64,000 nt of DNA, taken from assembly GCF_009734405.1 (NCBI RefSeq), contig NZ_CP046453.1:806001-870000 (forward strand). Direction: 5' to 3'. Under the pieces are notes generated by a model. The model was not told the DNA's origin. It was given only the letters and a program-made list of their open reading frames with translations, and did no database searches. Each line of letters starts with the position of its first letter. Within the stretch, counting starts at the first letter, position 1. The stretch comes from Corynebacterium comes (GTDB lineage: Bacteria; Actinomycetota; Actinomycetes; Mycobacteriales; Mycobacteriaceae). The position numbers and the translations under genes were made by a program. This document shows, piece by piece, positions 16,399 through 25,643 of the stretch.

Positions 16399-17034
16399 TC
16401 AGACGTATTTCGAGCCTTCCCGGCGTGAAAGCGCGGACAGCTGCGCCCCATGGGCCCGGAGGAATTCACGCACCCACTCCCGGTCGGTCTTCGAGAAGTC
16501 GCGCAGGGCCCAGCCGATGGCCTTGTCGATGAAGAACTCGCCCGAGCCCAGGTTGTTCAGGATGATCTCGGCCAGCATCCCGGTATCTGTCGCTTCCCGA
16601 CGCCCCAGCTGGTGGAGGATCGCCACGCGGCGCACCCACAGGTTCCCATCGGCCGCCCATTCCCGCATCTGCTGCGCGGTGGCGGCACGCCCGATGGGTT
16701 TGGCCAGCGCATCCACCGTGTCCCACCAGGATTTTCGCACGACGAGCGTGCGCAGCCACGGCACGTCCTCCGCACGCAGCGGTGCGTCGCGGAGATGGTC
16801 ACACGCCACGTACTGGAATTCGCGTTCCGCGGCCGTCCAGCAGGCCTCGACGAGTTCACGGTCCACCGCTTCTTGACATCGCCCCAGCACCTCCTTCACC
16901 GCCGCCCGCCGGGCCGGAGCCGGCACACCGAGGAAGGGGAACCGGCCCCGCTGATATGCCGACATGCCCGCTGCGCGGGCCGGGTCGGCGAGGGGACGCA
17001 GGGCGGCGTCGATAAGCAGGAACTCGGCGGACAC
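16399..17034 (-). CDS. AlkD-like DNA alkylation repair protein
   Basis: A 211-residue all-helical HEAT-like repeat protein of the DNA alkylation repair (AlkC/AlkD) family, which removes bulky or cationic N3/N7 alkyl purines without base flipping. Family landmarks are WTAAEREFQYVA (about residue 68), VRKSWWDTVDALA (about 100), LWVRRVAILHQL (about 133) and FFIDKAIGWALRDFSK (about 166). The start is GTG 17034. It is divergent from an MFS gene with only 20 bases between start codons. Confidence 0.85.
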   Translation of the reverse strand: MSAEFLLIDAALRPLADPARAAGMSAYQRGRFPFLGVPAPARRAAVKEVLGRCQEAVDRELVEACWTAAEREFQYVACDHLRDAPLRAEDVPWLRTLVVRKSWWDTVDALAKPIGRAATAQQMREWAADGNLWVRRVAILHQLGRREATDTGMLAEIILNNLGSGEFFIDKAIGWALRDFSKTDREWVREFLRAHGAQLSALSRREGSKYV

Positions 17035-17054
17035 ACAGGTAAGGTAGCAGCATC

Positions 17055-18185
17055 ATGAAGCAGAAACTGCAGCTGGGCGCGATTCTCGTCGGGGGATTCG
17101 TCGGCCCCTTCACCGGTCAGGCCCTCGCCGTGGTGGTGCCCGAATTCGCGGCGACCTTCGACGTGAGCGTGGCCCGCGCGGCCGCCACTATGACGGTGTA
17201 CCTCTTCCCGTTCGCGGCGATGATGCTCATCTCTGGTCGGCTGGTGCGCAGATTCCAGCCGCACCGCGTCGTGTCCGCGGCTTATGCGGTGACGCTGCCG
17301 ATGGCGCTGCTGCTCCTGGTCACGCCCTCGTGGGGGTTGTTCGCGGCGGCGTACGCGACGATTGGCGTGGCGAATGCGTTCACCACGCCGGTGCTGCAGA
17401 ATCTGCTCCGGGCGATCACCCCGCCGGAGAAGCTCGGGCAGGCCCTGGGCACATATGCGGCGATGCAGTCACTGGGCATGCTCTCCGCGCCCCTCGTCTC
17501 CGGTCTGTCGAGTCTGATCACCTGGCGGCTCACGTTCCTGGTCACCGCGGCCGCGGCCGCGTACATCCTCATCGTCCGCCTGCCGGTGGTGCCGCCGCCG
17601 GCGCAGGCCGACGACACCACTGCCGGGCGCGTGCGGGTGGTTCCCACGCTCACGCACATGGTCACCAGCTTCGTCGTCGGCTGCGGGGTCATCGGACTGG
17701 GCTTCATGACGTCGTTGCACGTCGGCGAGGTCTTCGACCTCGGCCCGGTCGGTCGTGGCCTGGTCATCATGGCTGGCGGCGCGGCGGCGTTTCTCGCGTC
17801 GCGGAAGATCGGCGCGATGGCCGACCGTTACGGGGTGACCACCGTCCTGGTGGTCAGCGGCCTGATGGCCGCGCTGGCGTTGTTCATCCTGCCCGTCGCC
17901 CCATGGGTAGTACTGGTGGCCCTCGTGTGGGCGGTTGCGGTCATGGCCGCGCAGGGTATGCAGGCCACCATCAACCTCGCCATCATCCAGGGGCCCGCGG
18001 GTTCCTCGCTGATCTCCACGGTCCAGGCTTTCCGCTTCTTCGGCTCGGCGGCGGCGCCGGTGCTCTTCCTGCCGATCTACGTGGGCATAGGCGGGGCGGC
18101 GTTCTGGGTCGCCGCCCTCGCCCTCGCGGCAGCGGCTGCCGCGCAGTGGGGGCTTGGTCGGGCGGAGTCGCCCCGGGTCAGCTGA
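17055..18185 (+). CDS. MFS transporter, drug-efflux-like
   Basis: A 376-residue membrane protein with about 12 hydrophobic segments and no large loops, slightly shorter than the average MFS carrier. The first loop (ISGRLVRRFQPHRV) resembles the MFS motif A and the segment LLRAITPPEKLGQALG is typical of the AraJ/DHA1 type. The substrate is unknown. A TAAGGT box at 17040-17045 lies 9 bases before ATG 17055, so the leader is nearly absent. It is divergent from the alkD-like gene. Confidence 0.8.
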   Translation: MKQKLQLGAILVGGFVGPFTGQALAVVVPEFAATFDVSVARAAATMTVYLFPFAAMMLISGRLVRRFQPHRVVSAAYAVTLPMALLLLVTPSWGLFAAAYATIGVANAFTTPVLQNLLRAITPPEKLGQALGTYAAMQSLGMLSAPLVSGLSSLITWRLTFLVTAAAAAYILIVRLPVVPPPAQADDTTAGRVRVVPTLTHMVTSFVVGCGVIGLGFMTSLHVGEVFDLGPVGRGLVIMAGGAAAFLASRKIGAMADRYGVTTVLVVSGLMAALALFILPVAPWVVLVALVWAVAVMAAQGMQATINLAIIQGPAGSSLISTVQAFRFFGSAAAPVLFLPIYVGIGGAAFWVAALALAAAAAAQWGLGRAESPRVS

Positions 18186-18248
18186 TCCGGAAGATCTCGA
18201 ATGACACACAGATGCGCCGGACCGTGGACAGGCGCCAGTGGGCGGCCA

Positions 18249-18254
18249 TACGCT
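18249..18254 (+). promoter_or_regulatory. Leaderless -10 of the VOC gene
   Basis: TACGCT, 6 bases before ATG 18261. Confidence 0.5.
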
Positions 18255-18260
18255 GACCTC

Positions 18261-18662
18261 ATGACTGAGCGACTCAACCATCCACAGATCTACGTCAACC
18301 TGCCGGTCTCCGACCTGGAGGCCGCAAAGACCTTCTACACCGCCCTCGGTTGGGACATCATCCCCGAGTACACCGATGATAACGCCAGCGCCGTCCAGGC
18401 CAGCGAGGCGATAGTGGTGATGCTGCTGAAGCGGGACTACTTCTCCAGCTTCCACCCGAAGGAGACCGCGGCTGCGGACTCACCGCGGGAGGTGCTCAAT
18501 GCCCTGGCCGTGGACACCCGCGCCGACGTCGACGAGATCATCCGTCGGGGGCGAGAGGCCGGCGCCAACGTCTACAACGAGCCGAAGGAGAGCCAGGAAA
18601 TGTACTACGGCTCCTTCGAGGACCTCGACGGGCACGGCTGGGAGTTCCTGGCCAACGGCTAG
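18261..18662 (+). CDS. VOC (glyoxalase/bleomycin-resistance fold) family protein
   Basis: A 133-residue vicinal-oxygen-chelate protein. The N-terminal IYVNLPVSDLEAAKTFYTALGW and the C-terminal YYGSFEDLDGHGWEFLANG are the two paired beta-alpha-beta modules. Such proteins bind a metal and act in glyoxalase, ring-cleavage or resistance roles; no specific substrate is suggested. ATG 18261 is preferred to the in-frame start at 18201 because a TACGCT box lies 6 bases before it. Confidence 0.82.
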   Translation: MTERLNHPQIYVNLPVSDLEAAKTFYTALGWDIIPEYTDDNASAVQASEAIVVMLLKRDYFSSFHPKETAAADSPREVLNALAVDTRADVDEIIRRGREAGANVYNEPKESQEMYYGSFEDLDGHGWEFLANG

Positions 18663-18680
18663 GGCATCTGTCGGCGGGAG

Positions 18681-19448
18681 CTAGACGGCGGTGTAGCCGC
18701 CGTCGACCAGGTGGTAGGAACCGGTGATGAAGGAAGCGTCCTCGGAGAGCAGGAAGTTCACCATGGCGACGACCTCGGAGGTTTCACCGAGACGACCGAG
18801 GGAGTGCTTGGCTGCCAGCGCGTCATAATGCTCTGCGGGCAGGTTCTGCAGCAGCGGGGTGTTGATGTAGCCCGGGCCGACGGCGTTGAGGCGGATGCCT
18901 TTGTCGCCGTACTCGGCCGCGGCGTTCTTGGTCAGGCCGACCACGCCGTGCTTGGCGGCGGTGTACGCGGAGTTGCCCGGCGCTGCGACGGTGCCGTGAA
19001 TGGAGGCCATGTTCACGATGGCACACGTGGCGGTGTCGTCCTGCTTGAGGAACTGCTCGATCTGGAAGCGGTTGCCGTAGGCCACGCCGGAGAGGTTGAT
19101 GGCAATGACGCGGTCCCAGTCGTCGAGATCCATCTCGCCGACCTTGTTGGCCTTGCCGCCGATGCCCGCGTTGTTGACGGCCAGGTGCAGGGCACCGAAC
19201 TTCTCGACGGCGAACTCCACGGCCTTCCGGTTGTCCTCCCGGGAGGCGGAATCCATCTTCAGGGCTGCGGCCTCACCGCCGGCCTGCTCGATCTCGGAGA
19301 CGACCTTCCCGGCACCCTCGAGGTTGATGTCGGCGACGACGACCTTGGCGCCACGGGCGGCGAGATCCTTGGCGACGCCTTCACCGAGGCCGGAGGCAGC
19401 TCCGGTCACCAGGGCGACTTTTCCTGCGAAATCATTCTTGGTGGTCAT
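18681..19448 (-). CDS. Short-chain dehydrogenase/reductase
   Basis: A 255-residue classical SDR. The cofactor motif TGAASGLG is at about residues 15-22, NNAGIGG near 93, the catalytic Ser in MASIHG near 143 and the YTAAK pair near 157-161. An acidic residue after the second beta strand (VVVADINLEG) suggests NAD(H). ATG 19448 has GAGAGGAC upstream. The substrate is unknown; it is monocistronic with its own promoter (19516-19545). Confidence 0.87.
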   Translation of the reverse strand: MTTKNDFAGKVALVTGAASGLGEGVAKDLAARGAKVVVADINLEGAGKVVSEIEQAGGEAAALKMDSASREDNRKAVEFAVEKFGALHLAVNNAGIGGKANKVGEMDLDDWDRVIAINLSGVAYGNRFQIEQFLKQDDTATCAIVNMASIHGTVAAPGNSAYTAAKHGVVGLTKNAAAEYGDKGIRLNAVGPGYINTPLLQNLPAEHYDALAAKHSLGRLGETSEVVAMVNFLLSEDASFITGSYHLVDGGYTAV

Positions 19449-19515
19449 GATGTCCTCTCTTCTCCGCGGCTGAAGTCCCGCGGAACGGTGGATGACGCGG
19501 TGAGCGTCTGACGCC

Positions 19516-19545
19516 AGTGTACGCGGAATTTTGGTGATGTGACAA
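19516..19545 (-). promoter_or_regulatory. Promoter of the SDR gene
   Basis: On the minus strand, -35 TTGTCA (19540-19545), 18-base spacer, -10 TACACT (19516-19521), about 65 bases before the start codon. Confidence 0.6.
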
Positions 19546-19573
19546 CAAAGTGGTCGGGGTGGTCGGCCGGGAC

Positions 19574-19621
19574 ATGAAGAAACTCCCCGGGAGTCGGACG
19601 TGGGTCCGACTCCCGGGGAGT
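19574..19621 (-). terminator. Terminator after prs
   Basis: A perfect 18-bp stem (19582-19599 with 19604-19621) with a 4-base loop, followed on the minus strand by TTTCTTC. Confidence 0.92.
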
Positions 19622-19635
19622 GCATCGTGCAGCTT

Positions 19636-20613
19636 CTAAGCCTGGCCCTCGAAGAGAGTGGTCACGGAGCCGTTCTCGAAGATCTCACTGATCGTCTTCG
19701 CCAGCAGCGGAGCGATGGACAGGACGGTGAGGTTCTTCCACCCCTCGGTGCTCTGCGGCAGGGTGTCGGTGGTGATGATCTCCTCGGCGCCGCAGTCGTT
19801 GAGACGCTGGCGGGCGGGATCGGAGAACACGCCGTGAGTGCAGGCGATGACGACGTCCTTGGCGCCCGCCTCCTTGAGCACGCGCACCGCTCCGGCGATG
19901 GTGCCCCCGGTGTCGATCATGTCATCGAGCAGAATGCAGTTCCTGCCCTCGACCTCACCGACGACACGGTTGGAGACGACCTCGTTGGCCACCTCGGTGG
20001 AACGGGTCTTGTGGACGAAGGCCAACGGGGCGTCGCCGAGCGTATTGGCCCACTTCTCCGCGACCTTGACTCGTCCGGCATCCGGGGAGACGACGACCAG
20101 GTTATTCAACGAGTACTTGTTCTTGATGTAGTCCGTGAGGATCGGCATCGCGTGCATGTGGTCGACCGGGCCGTCGAAGAAGCCCTGGATCTGATCGGTG
20201 TGCAGGTCCACTGACACGATGCGGTCCGCACCGGCGGTGGCCAGCAGATCGGCGACCAGGCGCGCGGAGATCGGCTCGCGGCCGCGGTGCTTCTTGTCCT
20301 GACGGGCGTAGGGGTAGAACGGCAGGATGGCGGTGATGCGCTTCGCGGAACCACGCTTGAGCGCGTCGATCATGATCAGCTGCTCCATCAGCCACTTGTT
20401 CAGCGGCTGCGTGTGCGACTGGATGACGAAGCAGTCCGCACCTCGCACCGACTCTTCGAAACGGATGAAGATCTCGCCGTTGGCGAAGTCCTGTGCAGTG
20501 GTGGGGGTGAGCTCATAGCCGAGTTCACTTGCCACGGCCGCGCCGAGCTCCGGGTGTGCGCGCCCGGAGAACAGCATCATGTTCTTGTGGCTTTCAGTCC
20601 AGTGGGCAGTCAT
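19636..20613 (-). CDS. prs: Ribose-phosphate pyrophosphokinase (PRPP synthetase)
   Basis: Makes PRPP from ribose 5-phosphate and ATP for nucleotides, His, Trp and, in this group, cell-wall arabinan. The 325-residue protein shows the N-terminal GRAHPELGAAVASELG, the flexible-loop region FPYARQDKKHRGREPISAR (residues about 100-120), the cation-binding VDLHTDQIQGFF and the PRPP motif LLDDMIDTGGTI near 227. ATG 20613 starts 10 bases after the glmU stop with AAGG upstream; the two form an operon. Confidence 0.95.
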   Translation of the reverse strand: MTAHWTESHKNMMLFSGRAHPELGAAVASELGYELTPTTAQDFANGEIFIRFEESVRGADCFVIQSHTQPLNKWLMEQLIMIDALKRGSAKRITAILPFYPYARQDKKHRGREPISARLVADLLATAGADRIVSVDLHTDQIQGFFDGPVDHMHAMPILTDYIKNKYSLNNLVVVSPDAGRVKVAEKWANTLGDAPLAFVHKTRSTEVANEVVSNRVVGEVEGRNCILLDDMIDTGGTIAGAVRVLKEAGAKDVVIACTHGVFSDPARQRLNDCGAEEIITTDTLPQSTEGWKNLTVLSIAPLLAKTISEIFENGSVTTLFEGQA

Positions 20614-20623
20614 GATGTGCCAC

Positions 20624-22087
20624 TTAACCTTCCTGGTCGTTTGCGTTATCGATCTCCCGGGCTTTCCGCGCCGCTTCCGCGGCCGGGCTGTCCGGACGCT
20701 TCCGCTCGACCCAGCCCTCGATGTTGCGCTGCTGGCCGCCGGACACGGCGAGGGCCCCCGGGGGAACATCCTCGCGGATAACAGTACCCGCCCCGGAATA
20801 CGCGCCATCACCCACGGTCACCGGAGCGATGAACATGGTGTCGGAGCCGGTCCGGACATGGGAACCGATGGTGGTGTGGTGCTTGGCCACGCCGTCGTAG
20901 TTGACGAAGACGCTGGAGGCGCCGATGTTGGATTCCTCCCCCACGGTGGCGTCGCCGATGTAGGAGAGGTGGGGGACCTTGGAGCCACGCCCGATGACGG
21001 CGTTCTTCGCCTCGACGAAGCCTCCGAGCTTGCCGCGCTCGCCCAGCACGGTGCCCGGGCGGATGTAGGTGAAGGGGCCCACGGTGGCGTCCTCGCCGAT
21101 GACGGAACGCTCACCGTGGGTGCGGATGACCGAGGCGCCGCGACCGACGGTCATGTCGGTGAGAGTGGTGTCCGGGCCGATGACCGCGTCGTCGCCGATC
21201 GACGTCGCACCCCACAGCTGGGTGCCCGGGTGGATGGTCACGTCCCGGCCGACGACGACGTTCACGCCGATGAACGTGGACGCCGGATCGATGACCGTCG
21301 CACCCGCACGCATGGCGGCCTCGACGGTACGGCGGTTGAGTTCGCGGCCGGCCTCGGCCAGCTGCACCCGGTCATTGACGCCCGCGAGCTCCAGCGGATC
21401 GGCCGCCACGTGCGCGCGGACCGGATGGCCGGCGGCACGGGCGATGCCGAGGACGTCGGTGAGGTAGAGCTCACCCTGGGCGTTGTCGGAGTCGATTCTG
21501 GTCAGGGCATCGCGGAGGATTGGGCCGTCGAAGGCGAAGACCCCGGAGTTGACCTCGTCGATGGCGCGCTCCTGCTCGGAGGCGTCCTTCTGCTCGACGA
21601 TGGCGGTCACCTCCCCGTCGGCGTTGCGGACGATACGGCCGTAACCGCTCGGGTCAGCCAGACGCATGGTCAGGACGGTGACGGCGGTGGGGGAGGCCGT
21701 GTGGGCGTCGAGAAGCGAGCTCAACGTCGCGGGGGTGAGCAGGGGAACGTCGCCGTTGGTGACGATCACCGTGCCCGCGAAATCCGGGATCGGTTCCAGC
21801 CCGCACTGGACGGCGTGGCCGGTGCCGTTCTGCTCATCCTGGATGGCCTGCAGCACCTCCCGGTCGAGCTCGGCGGCGACCGATTCGACAGCTGGGGAAA
21901 CCTGTTCACGCTGGTGGCCGACGACCGCCACGATGTGCTGAGGGTTGATCCCGGCCGCTGCGTGCAGGGCGTGAGAGAGCAGGGTGCGACCCCCGATCTC
22001 GTGGAGCGTCTTCTGCTTGGCGGACTTCATGCGGGTGCCGGCGCCGGCGGCCAGTACGACCACGGCGCAGTTGGTGTAAGTAGGCAC
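20624..22087 (-). CDS. glmU: Bifunctional GlcN-1-P acetyltransferase / GlcNAc-1-P uridyltransferase
   Basis: Produces UDP-GlcNAc for peptidoglycan. In the 487-residue protein the N-terminal pyrophosphorylase domain has [16 protein letters not shown] (residues about 11-26) and NGDVPLL near 111. The C-terminal left-handed beta-helix (hexapeptide repeats, about 260-450) carries the acetyltransferase site ([19 protein letters not shown]). The start is GTG 22087 with GAGGAGA upstream. It is first in the glmU-prs pair; a TATGCT box at 22132-22137 may be its -10. Confidence 0.95.
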   Translation of the reverse strand: MPTYTNCAVVVLAAGAGTRMKSAKQKTLHEIGGRTLLSHALHAAAGINPQHIVAVVGHQREQVSPAVESVAAELDREVLQAIQDEQNGTGHAVQCGLEPIPDFAGTVIVTNGDVPLLTPATLSSLLDAHTASPTAVTVLTMRLADPSGYGRIVRNADGEVTAIVEQKDASEQERAIDEVNSGVFAFDGPILRDALTRIDSDNAQGELYLTDVLGIARAAGHPVRAHVAADPLELAGVNDRVQLAEAGRELNRRTVEAAMRAGATVIDPASTFIGVNVVVGRDVTIHPGTQLWGATSIGDDAVIGPDTTLTDMTVGRGASVIRTHGERSVIGEDATVGPFTYIRPGTVLGERGKLGGFVEAKNAVIGRGSKVPHLSYIGDATVGEESNIGASSVFVNYDGVAKHHTTIGSHVRTGSDTMFIAPVTVGDGAYSGAGTVIREDVPPGALAVSGGQQRNIEGWVERKRPDSPAAEAARKAREIDNANDQEG

Positions 22088-22435
22088 TATTTTCGGTCTC
22101 CTCGGGGCAATCGCGATGCGTGTACCGGTTCAGCATATAGCCCGTGCACGACCCGGGCGGGTAGCTGGAGCTCATGATGGGCGGGAGCCCCCCGGGCAGG
22201 CGGATCGTCCACCGCACCTGCGCCGTCCGTTCCTTGCCGACGCCGAAGGATTGTGCCGCTGTCGTGTTCGGAAGGGTGCCGGCTGGGACGGGCCTCGGAA
22301 AATGTCACATAATACGAGTTCGCAGATTCTTATAACCCCAGTTCGCGCGGATTTGACGTGCAGATGCGTGCTCGTCTTTCCGATCCTTCGTCTTATCTGA
22401 CATGGCATGACGGCGGAAAGGGAGCCGGATCCGGG
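22088..22435. other. Intergenic region upstream of glmU
   Basis: 348 bases with no supported gene. On the minus strand it holds TATGCT (22132-22137) close to glmU and, further out, an AT-rich stretch around 22300-22345 with a TATTAT -10-like hexamer. Short frames here lack ribosome sites and family features. No RNA gene was recognised. Confidence 0.5.
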
Positions 22436-23674
22436 TCAGGCGGAGACGTCGCGGAGCCTGTGCGCCGCTATCACGCCCACGAAGCCGATCGCCGCGAGGA
22501 AGAGCAGTGCTGCGGAAGGACCCAGCAGGGCCACCGCGCCGGAGACGGCACCCACCAACAGGAGGATGGCCCCCATGAGGGTGTTGGCGGCGCCGACGTA
22601 GCGGGTGCGCTCGTCACCCTCCGCCATGTCGACGATGTAGGTCTTGCGTGCCACACGGATGGCGGTGTGTGCCAGGTTGACCAGGAAGAATCCGATGGGG
22701 AAGACCCAGGCGTTGACCGTGCCGGGGGCCCAGTGGGCGGAGGCGACGATCGCCACGATGACGACTGAGCCGGCCAGCGATCCGTAGCTCATGACGTTGC
22801 GGGAGGAGATGTCGGACCAGATGCCGGAGATGCGCCCGCCGAGGACGGAGGCCAGCCCCGAGGCGATGAGGAAGGCACCCAGACCGGTGAGTCCGTAGCC
22901 GACCTCCTGGCTCAGCGTGACGATGAACGCCGTGGACAGCGCCGTGACAAGGAGGAGGGAACGCACGATGACGAACTGCCGGAACTCGCGGTCGCCGGTG
23001 AACAACCCCCAGGTGTCCGCCCACCAGCCCTGCTGCAGGCCCTGCGGTTCCCTGTCGGAGACCGGCTCCCGGATCGACCGGAACACCACGGCCGCCAACG
23101 CCCAGGCGGCGGCGGAGGCGAAGATGAGGGCGGAGAGGAGCCAGGTGGGGGCGTCGGTACCCATGAACTCGAGGAGCAGGCCCACGGCCAGGGCGATGGC
23201 ACCACCGACGGCGGCGGCCCGGCCGGTGATCACCCCGCGGCGCCCCTTCGAGATCGTCCGGCCCTGCACGTCCTTCGACGCGATGGAGCAGAGGGAACGG
23301 AAGACCGCGAGGACCGCCAGCAGGAGGGTGACGGCGATGCCGAGGGGGACGGCGTCGAGAAGCAGAACCGAGACGCCGATGAGCGCGGCGGCGAGCGCCT
23401 GCCCGACGGAGCCGATGGCCCAGATCCGCTTACGGGAGCGTTGAGTGGTCACCCACGGGGTGAAGGCGGCCTGGGGGAGCATGGAGCCGGATTCACGGAT
23501 CGGGACGAGCAGCGCGATGAAGAACCCCGGGGTGCCCGCGGCCTGCAGGAGCCACGGCAGGACGGTCTTGGCGGCGACGATCTGGTCACCCATTCCCTGC
23601 AGGCCGTTCGCCCAGATGAAGCGGCGGGCGGCGTGTTCCTCGTTCGCGCGGTCGGGTTTCGGGGGAGTGCTCAC
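22436..23674 (-). CDS. MFS transporter
   Basis: A 412-residue carrier with about 12 membrane helices. It has an unusual N-terminal block (WANGLQGMGDQIVAAKTVLPWLL) and a conserved central SKDVQGRTISKGRRGVITG loop, which resembles a group of poorly studied actinobacterial MFS proteins. GTG 23674 is preferred because a TAAGGT box lies exactly 7 bases upstream; the longer frame to 23761 runs through that promoter. The substrate is unknown. It is divergent from the dioxygenase gene, with a 16-bp palindrome between them. Confidence 0.78.
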   Translation of the reverse strand: MSTPPKPDRANEEHAARRFIWANGLQGMGDQIVAAKTVLPWLLQAAGTPGFFIALLVPIRESGSMLPQAAFTPWVTTQRSRKRIWAIGSVGQALAAALIGVSVLLLDAVPLGIAVTLLLAVLAVFRSLCSIASKDVQGRTISKGRRGVITGRAAAVGGAIALAVGLLLEFMGTDAPTWLLSALIFASAAAWALAAVVFRSIREPVSDREPQGLQQGWWADTWGLFTGDREFRQFVIVRSLLLVTALSTAFIVTLSQEVGYGLTGLGAFLIASGLASVLGGRISGIWSDISSRNVMSYGSLAGSVVIVAIVASAHWAPGTVNAWVFPIGFFLVNLAHTAIRVARKTYIVDMAEGDERTRYVGAANTLMGAILLLVGAVSGAVALLGPSAALLFLAAIGFVGVIAAHRLRDVSA

Positions 23675-23681
23675 CGGAGAC

Positions 23682-23687
23682 ACCTTA
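23682..23687 (-). promoter_or_regulatory. Leaderless -10 of the MFS gene
   Basis: TAAGGT on the minus strand, 7 bases before GTG 23674. Confidence 0.55.
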
Positions 23688-23754
23688 GTGCGTCGCCGAC
23701 CGGTCGGGGATGAATGAAAAACCTGCGGCATTCCGCTCCTTGTCCTATCATTTC

Positions 23755-23770
23755 CAGACAAAGCTGTCTG
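23755..23770. promoter_or_regulatory. Perfect palindrome upstream of the dioxygenase gene
   Basis: CAGACA-AAGC-TGTCTG, 6-bp arms with a 4-base centre, 21 bases before ATG 23792 and just after a TATCAT -10-like hexamer (23746-23751). A repressor site overlapping the transcription start is possible; the binding protein is unknown. Confidence 0.45.
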
Positions 23771-23791
23771 TTAATTTTCAGGTGAGGAACC

Positions 23792-24811
23792 ATGACCCCC
23801 ACGAACCCGTCCCTGCCGATCATCTCCCTCCGCAAGCTCGTGCACGGCCCCGGCCGCGAGGATGAGATCGCCCGCCTGCGCCAGGTGACCCACGAGATCG
23901 GCTTCTTCTACCTCGCCGACCACGGCATTCCGCTGTCTTTCCAGCACGAGATGCTCGACGTGGCCAAGGAATTCTTCGCTCTGCCCAAGGAGCAGAAGTA
24001 TGAGATCTGCAACCTGGACAACCCGCACTACCGGGGTTATGCGGAGCTCGGCGACGAACGGACCCAGGGGCTGGTGGACTGGCGCGAACAGATCGACTAC
24101 GGCGCCGACCTTCCCGCCGCCACCGAGGACCTGGACACCCACCCGTGGCGCATCCTGCAGGGCCCGAATCCGTGGCCGAGCGCCATCCCGCGGATGAAGG
24201 ATCTGGTCACCCGCTGGCAGGAGGAGCTGGGCGAGGTGGGTATGACACTGCTGCGCGCCTGGGCGGAGTCGCTGGGTCAGGAGCCGGAGTTCTTCGACGA
24301 GGCCTTCGTCGATTCCTATCCGACGATGAAGCTGGCGCACTACCCGGGCCATGACGGCTCACAATCCGGCCAGGGAGTCGGCGCGCACCACGACTCCGGC
24401 GTGCTCACCCTGCTGCTGCTCGAGGACGGCTCCTCCGGCCTGCAGGTCCAGACCGCCGGGGGCTGGATCGACGCGGACCCCGTCACGGACCATTTCGTGG
24501 TCAACATCGGCGAGCTTCTGGAGGCCGCCACCGACGGCTACCTCAAGGCGACCCCGCACCGCGTGCTGCCGCCGGCGCCGGGTACCTCCCGCTTCTCGGT
24601 GCCCTACTTTCTCGCCCCGGGCCTGGACGCCCGCTTCCCCCGCGTCACCCTGCCCCCGGAACTGGCCGCCGACGCCCCCGGCACCGGTGCGGACATGTCC
24701 GATCAGGAGATCTTCGACCTGTGCGGACGCAACACCATCAAGTCACGTTTCCGTGCCCACCCGGAGACCACCGCGCGCTACCATGCGCAGCTCGCAGCCT
24801 CCCTGGCCTGA
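23792..24811 (+). CDS. 2-Oxoglutarate/Fe(II) dioxygenase, isopenicillin N synthase-like
   Basis: A 339-residue protein of the IPNS/2OG-Fe(II) superfamily. The DIOX_N domain (GFFYLADHGIPL, about residues 38-50) precedes the jelly-roll core with the metal motif H-x-D in GVGAHHDSG (about 198), the distal His in ATPHRV (about 254) and the Arg-x-Ser co-substrate motif SRFSVPYF (about 266). The substrate is unknown: homologues hydroxylate or cyclise many small molecules, so this is not evidence of antibiotic synthesis. GTGAGGAACC precedes ATG 23792. Confidence 0.85.
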   Translation: MTPTNPSLPIISLRKLVHGPGREDEIARLRQVTHEIGFFYLADHGIPLSFQHEMLDVAKEFFALPKEQKYEICNLDNPHYRGYAELGDERTQGLVDWREQIDYGADLPAATEDLDTHPWRILQGPNPWPSAIPRMKDLVTRWQEELGEVGMTLLRAWAESLGQEPEFFDEAFVDSYPTMKLAHYPGHDGSQSGQGVGAHHDSGVLTLLLLEDGSSGLQVQTAGGWIDADPVTDHFVVNIGELLEAATDGYLKATPHRVLPPAPGTSRFSVPYFLAPGLDARFPRVTLPPELAADAPGTGADMSDQEIFDLCGRNTIKSRFRAHPETTARYHAQLAASLA

Positions 24812-24854
24812 CGGTGCCCCGACAACACCCATGTCGGGCCATGGGCCGCGCTAG

Positions 24855-24926
24855 CTTCCCCGCCAGGACTCGAACCTGGAAAGCTGGTACCAAAAACCAG
24901 AGTGTTGCCAATTACACCACGGGGAA
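24855..24926 (-). tRNA. tRNA-Gln (anticodon UUG)
   Basis: A cloverleaf on the minus strand: acceptor TTCCCCG/CGGGGAA, anticodon stem CTGGT/ACCAG with loop TTTTGGT (anticodon TTG), and the T loop TTCGAGT. 72 bases including the discriminator; CCA is not encoded. Confidence 0.95.
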
Positions 24927-24992
24927 ATGCGTAGGAATTACGCAGGATCAGAGTACCTGAGACTCGGCTGGGGACTAAACCGCGCCACGGGA

Positions 24993-24998
24993 TAGGCT
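24993..24998 (+). promoter_or_regulatory. Leaderless -10 of the TetR-mfd unit
   Basis: TAGGCT, 6 bases before ATG 25005. Confidence 0.55.
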
Positions 24999-25004
24999 GT
25001 GGAC

Positions 25005-25643
25005 ATGGTTCGACAGCGCATGACGGGCAAGGAACGCCGGGAACAACTCATTTCAATTGGTCGCTCAGTGTTCGCCGAGCGGGGCTTCGAGGGCTCGAGC
25101 GTGGAAGAGATCGCCGCGCGCGCCGGGGTGTCCAAGCCGGTGGTCTACGAGCATTTCGGCGGAAAGGAAGGGCTCTACGCCGTGGTGGTCGACCGGGAGA
25201 TGATCCGACTCGAGCAGATCATCACCGAGGCCCTGTCGAAGGGACGTTCGCGGGTGCGGATCGAGCTGGCCGTCCTCGCGCTGCTGACGTACGTGGAGGA
25301 GGAGACCGACGGCTTCCTCATCCTCGTGCGCGACCTGGTGCCGGGCAAGGACCAGTCCTACGCCACGTTGCTGAACACCGCCGTCGGGCAGGTGTCACAC
25401 ATCCTGGGCACCTCCTTCGAGCGGCAGGGCCTGGACCCGAAGGTGGCGATCCTCTACGGCCAGGCGCTGGTGGGCATGGTCTCGATGACCGCCCAGTGGT
25501 GGCTGGATGAGCGCGAACCGGCGAAGGAGGTCGTGGCGGCGCACATCGTCAACCTGTGCTGGAACGGTCTGGCGGGCCTGAGTTCCACGCCCTCGCTCTC
25601 GGATGAGGTCCTCGCAAAGATCGAACAGGCTGGGGAGAAGTAG
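25005..25643 (+). CDS. TetR-family regulator preceding mfd
   Basis: A 212-residue TetR protein. The helix-turn-helix is at about residues 25-55 (SSVEEIAARAGVSKPVVYEHF), followed by an all-helical ligand domain. The likely start is ATG 25005 because a TAGGCT box precedes it by 6 bases; GTG 24999 is the alternative. The stop codon is immediately followed by the mfd ATG (25644), so both are probably on one transcript. The ligand and targets are unknown. Confidence 0.88.
   Translation: MVRQRMTGKERREQLISIGRSVFAERGFEGSSVEEIAARAGVSKPVVYEHFGGKEGLYAVVVDREMIRLEQIITEALSKGRSRVRIELAVLALLTYVEEETDGFLILVRDLVPGKDQSYATLLNTAVGQVSHILGTSFERQGLDPKVAILYGQALVGMVSMTAQWWLDEREPAKEVVAAHIVNLCWNGLAGLSSTPSLSDEVLAKIEQAGEK

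Noticed and set aside
20579..22177. 532-codon plus-strand frame
   Set aside because: Antisense to prs and glmU.
22172..22408. 78-codon minus-strand gene upstream of glmU
   Set aside because: No ribosome site, no recognisable features, and it runs through likely promoter sequence.
23792..24811. Beta-lactam biosynthesis gene
   Set aside because: The fold resembles isopenicillin N synthase, but no ACV synthetase or other antibiotic genes are present; this superfamily is very broad.
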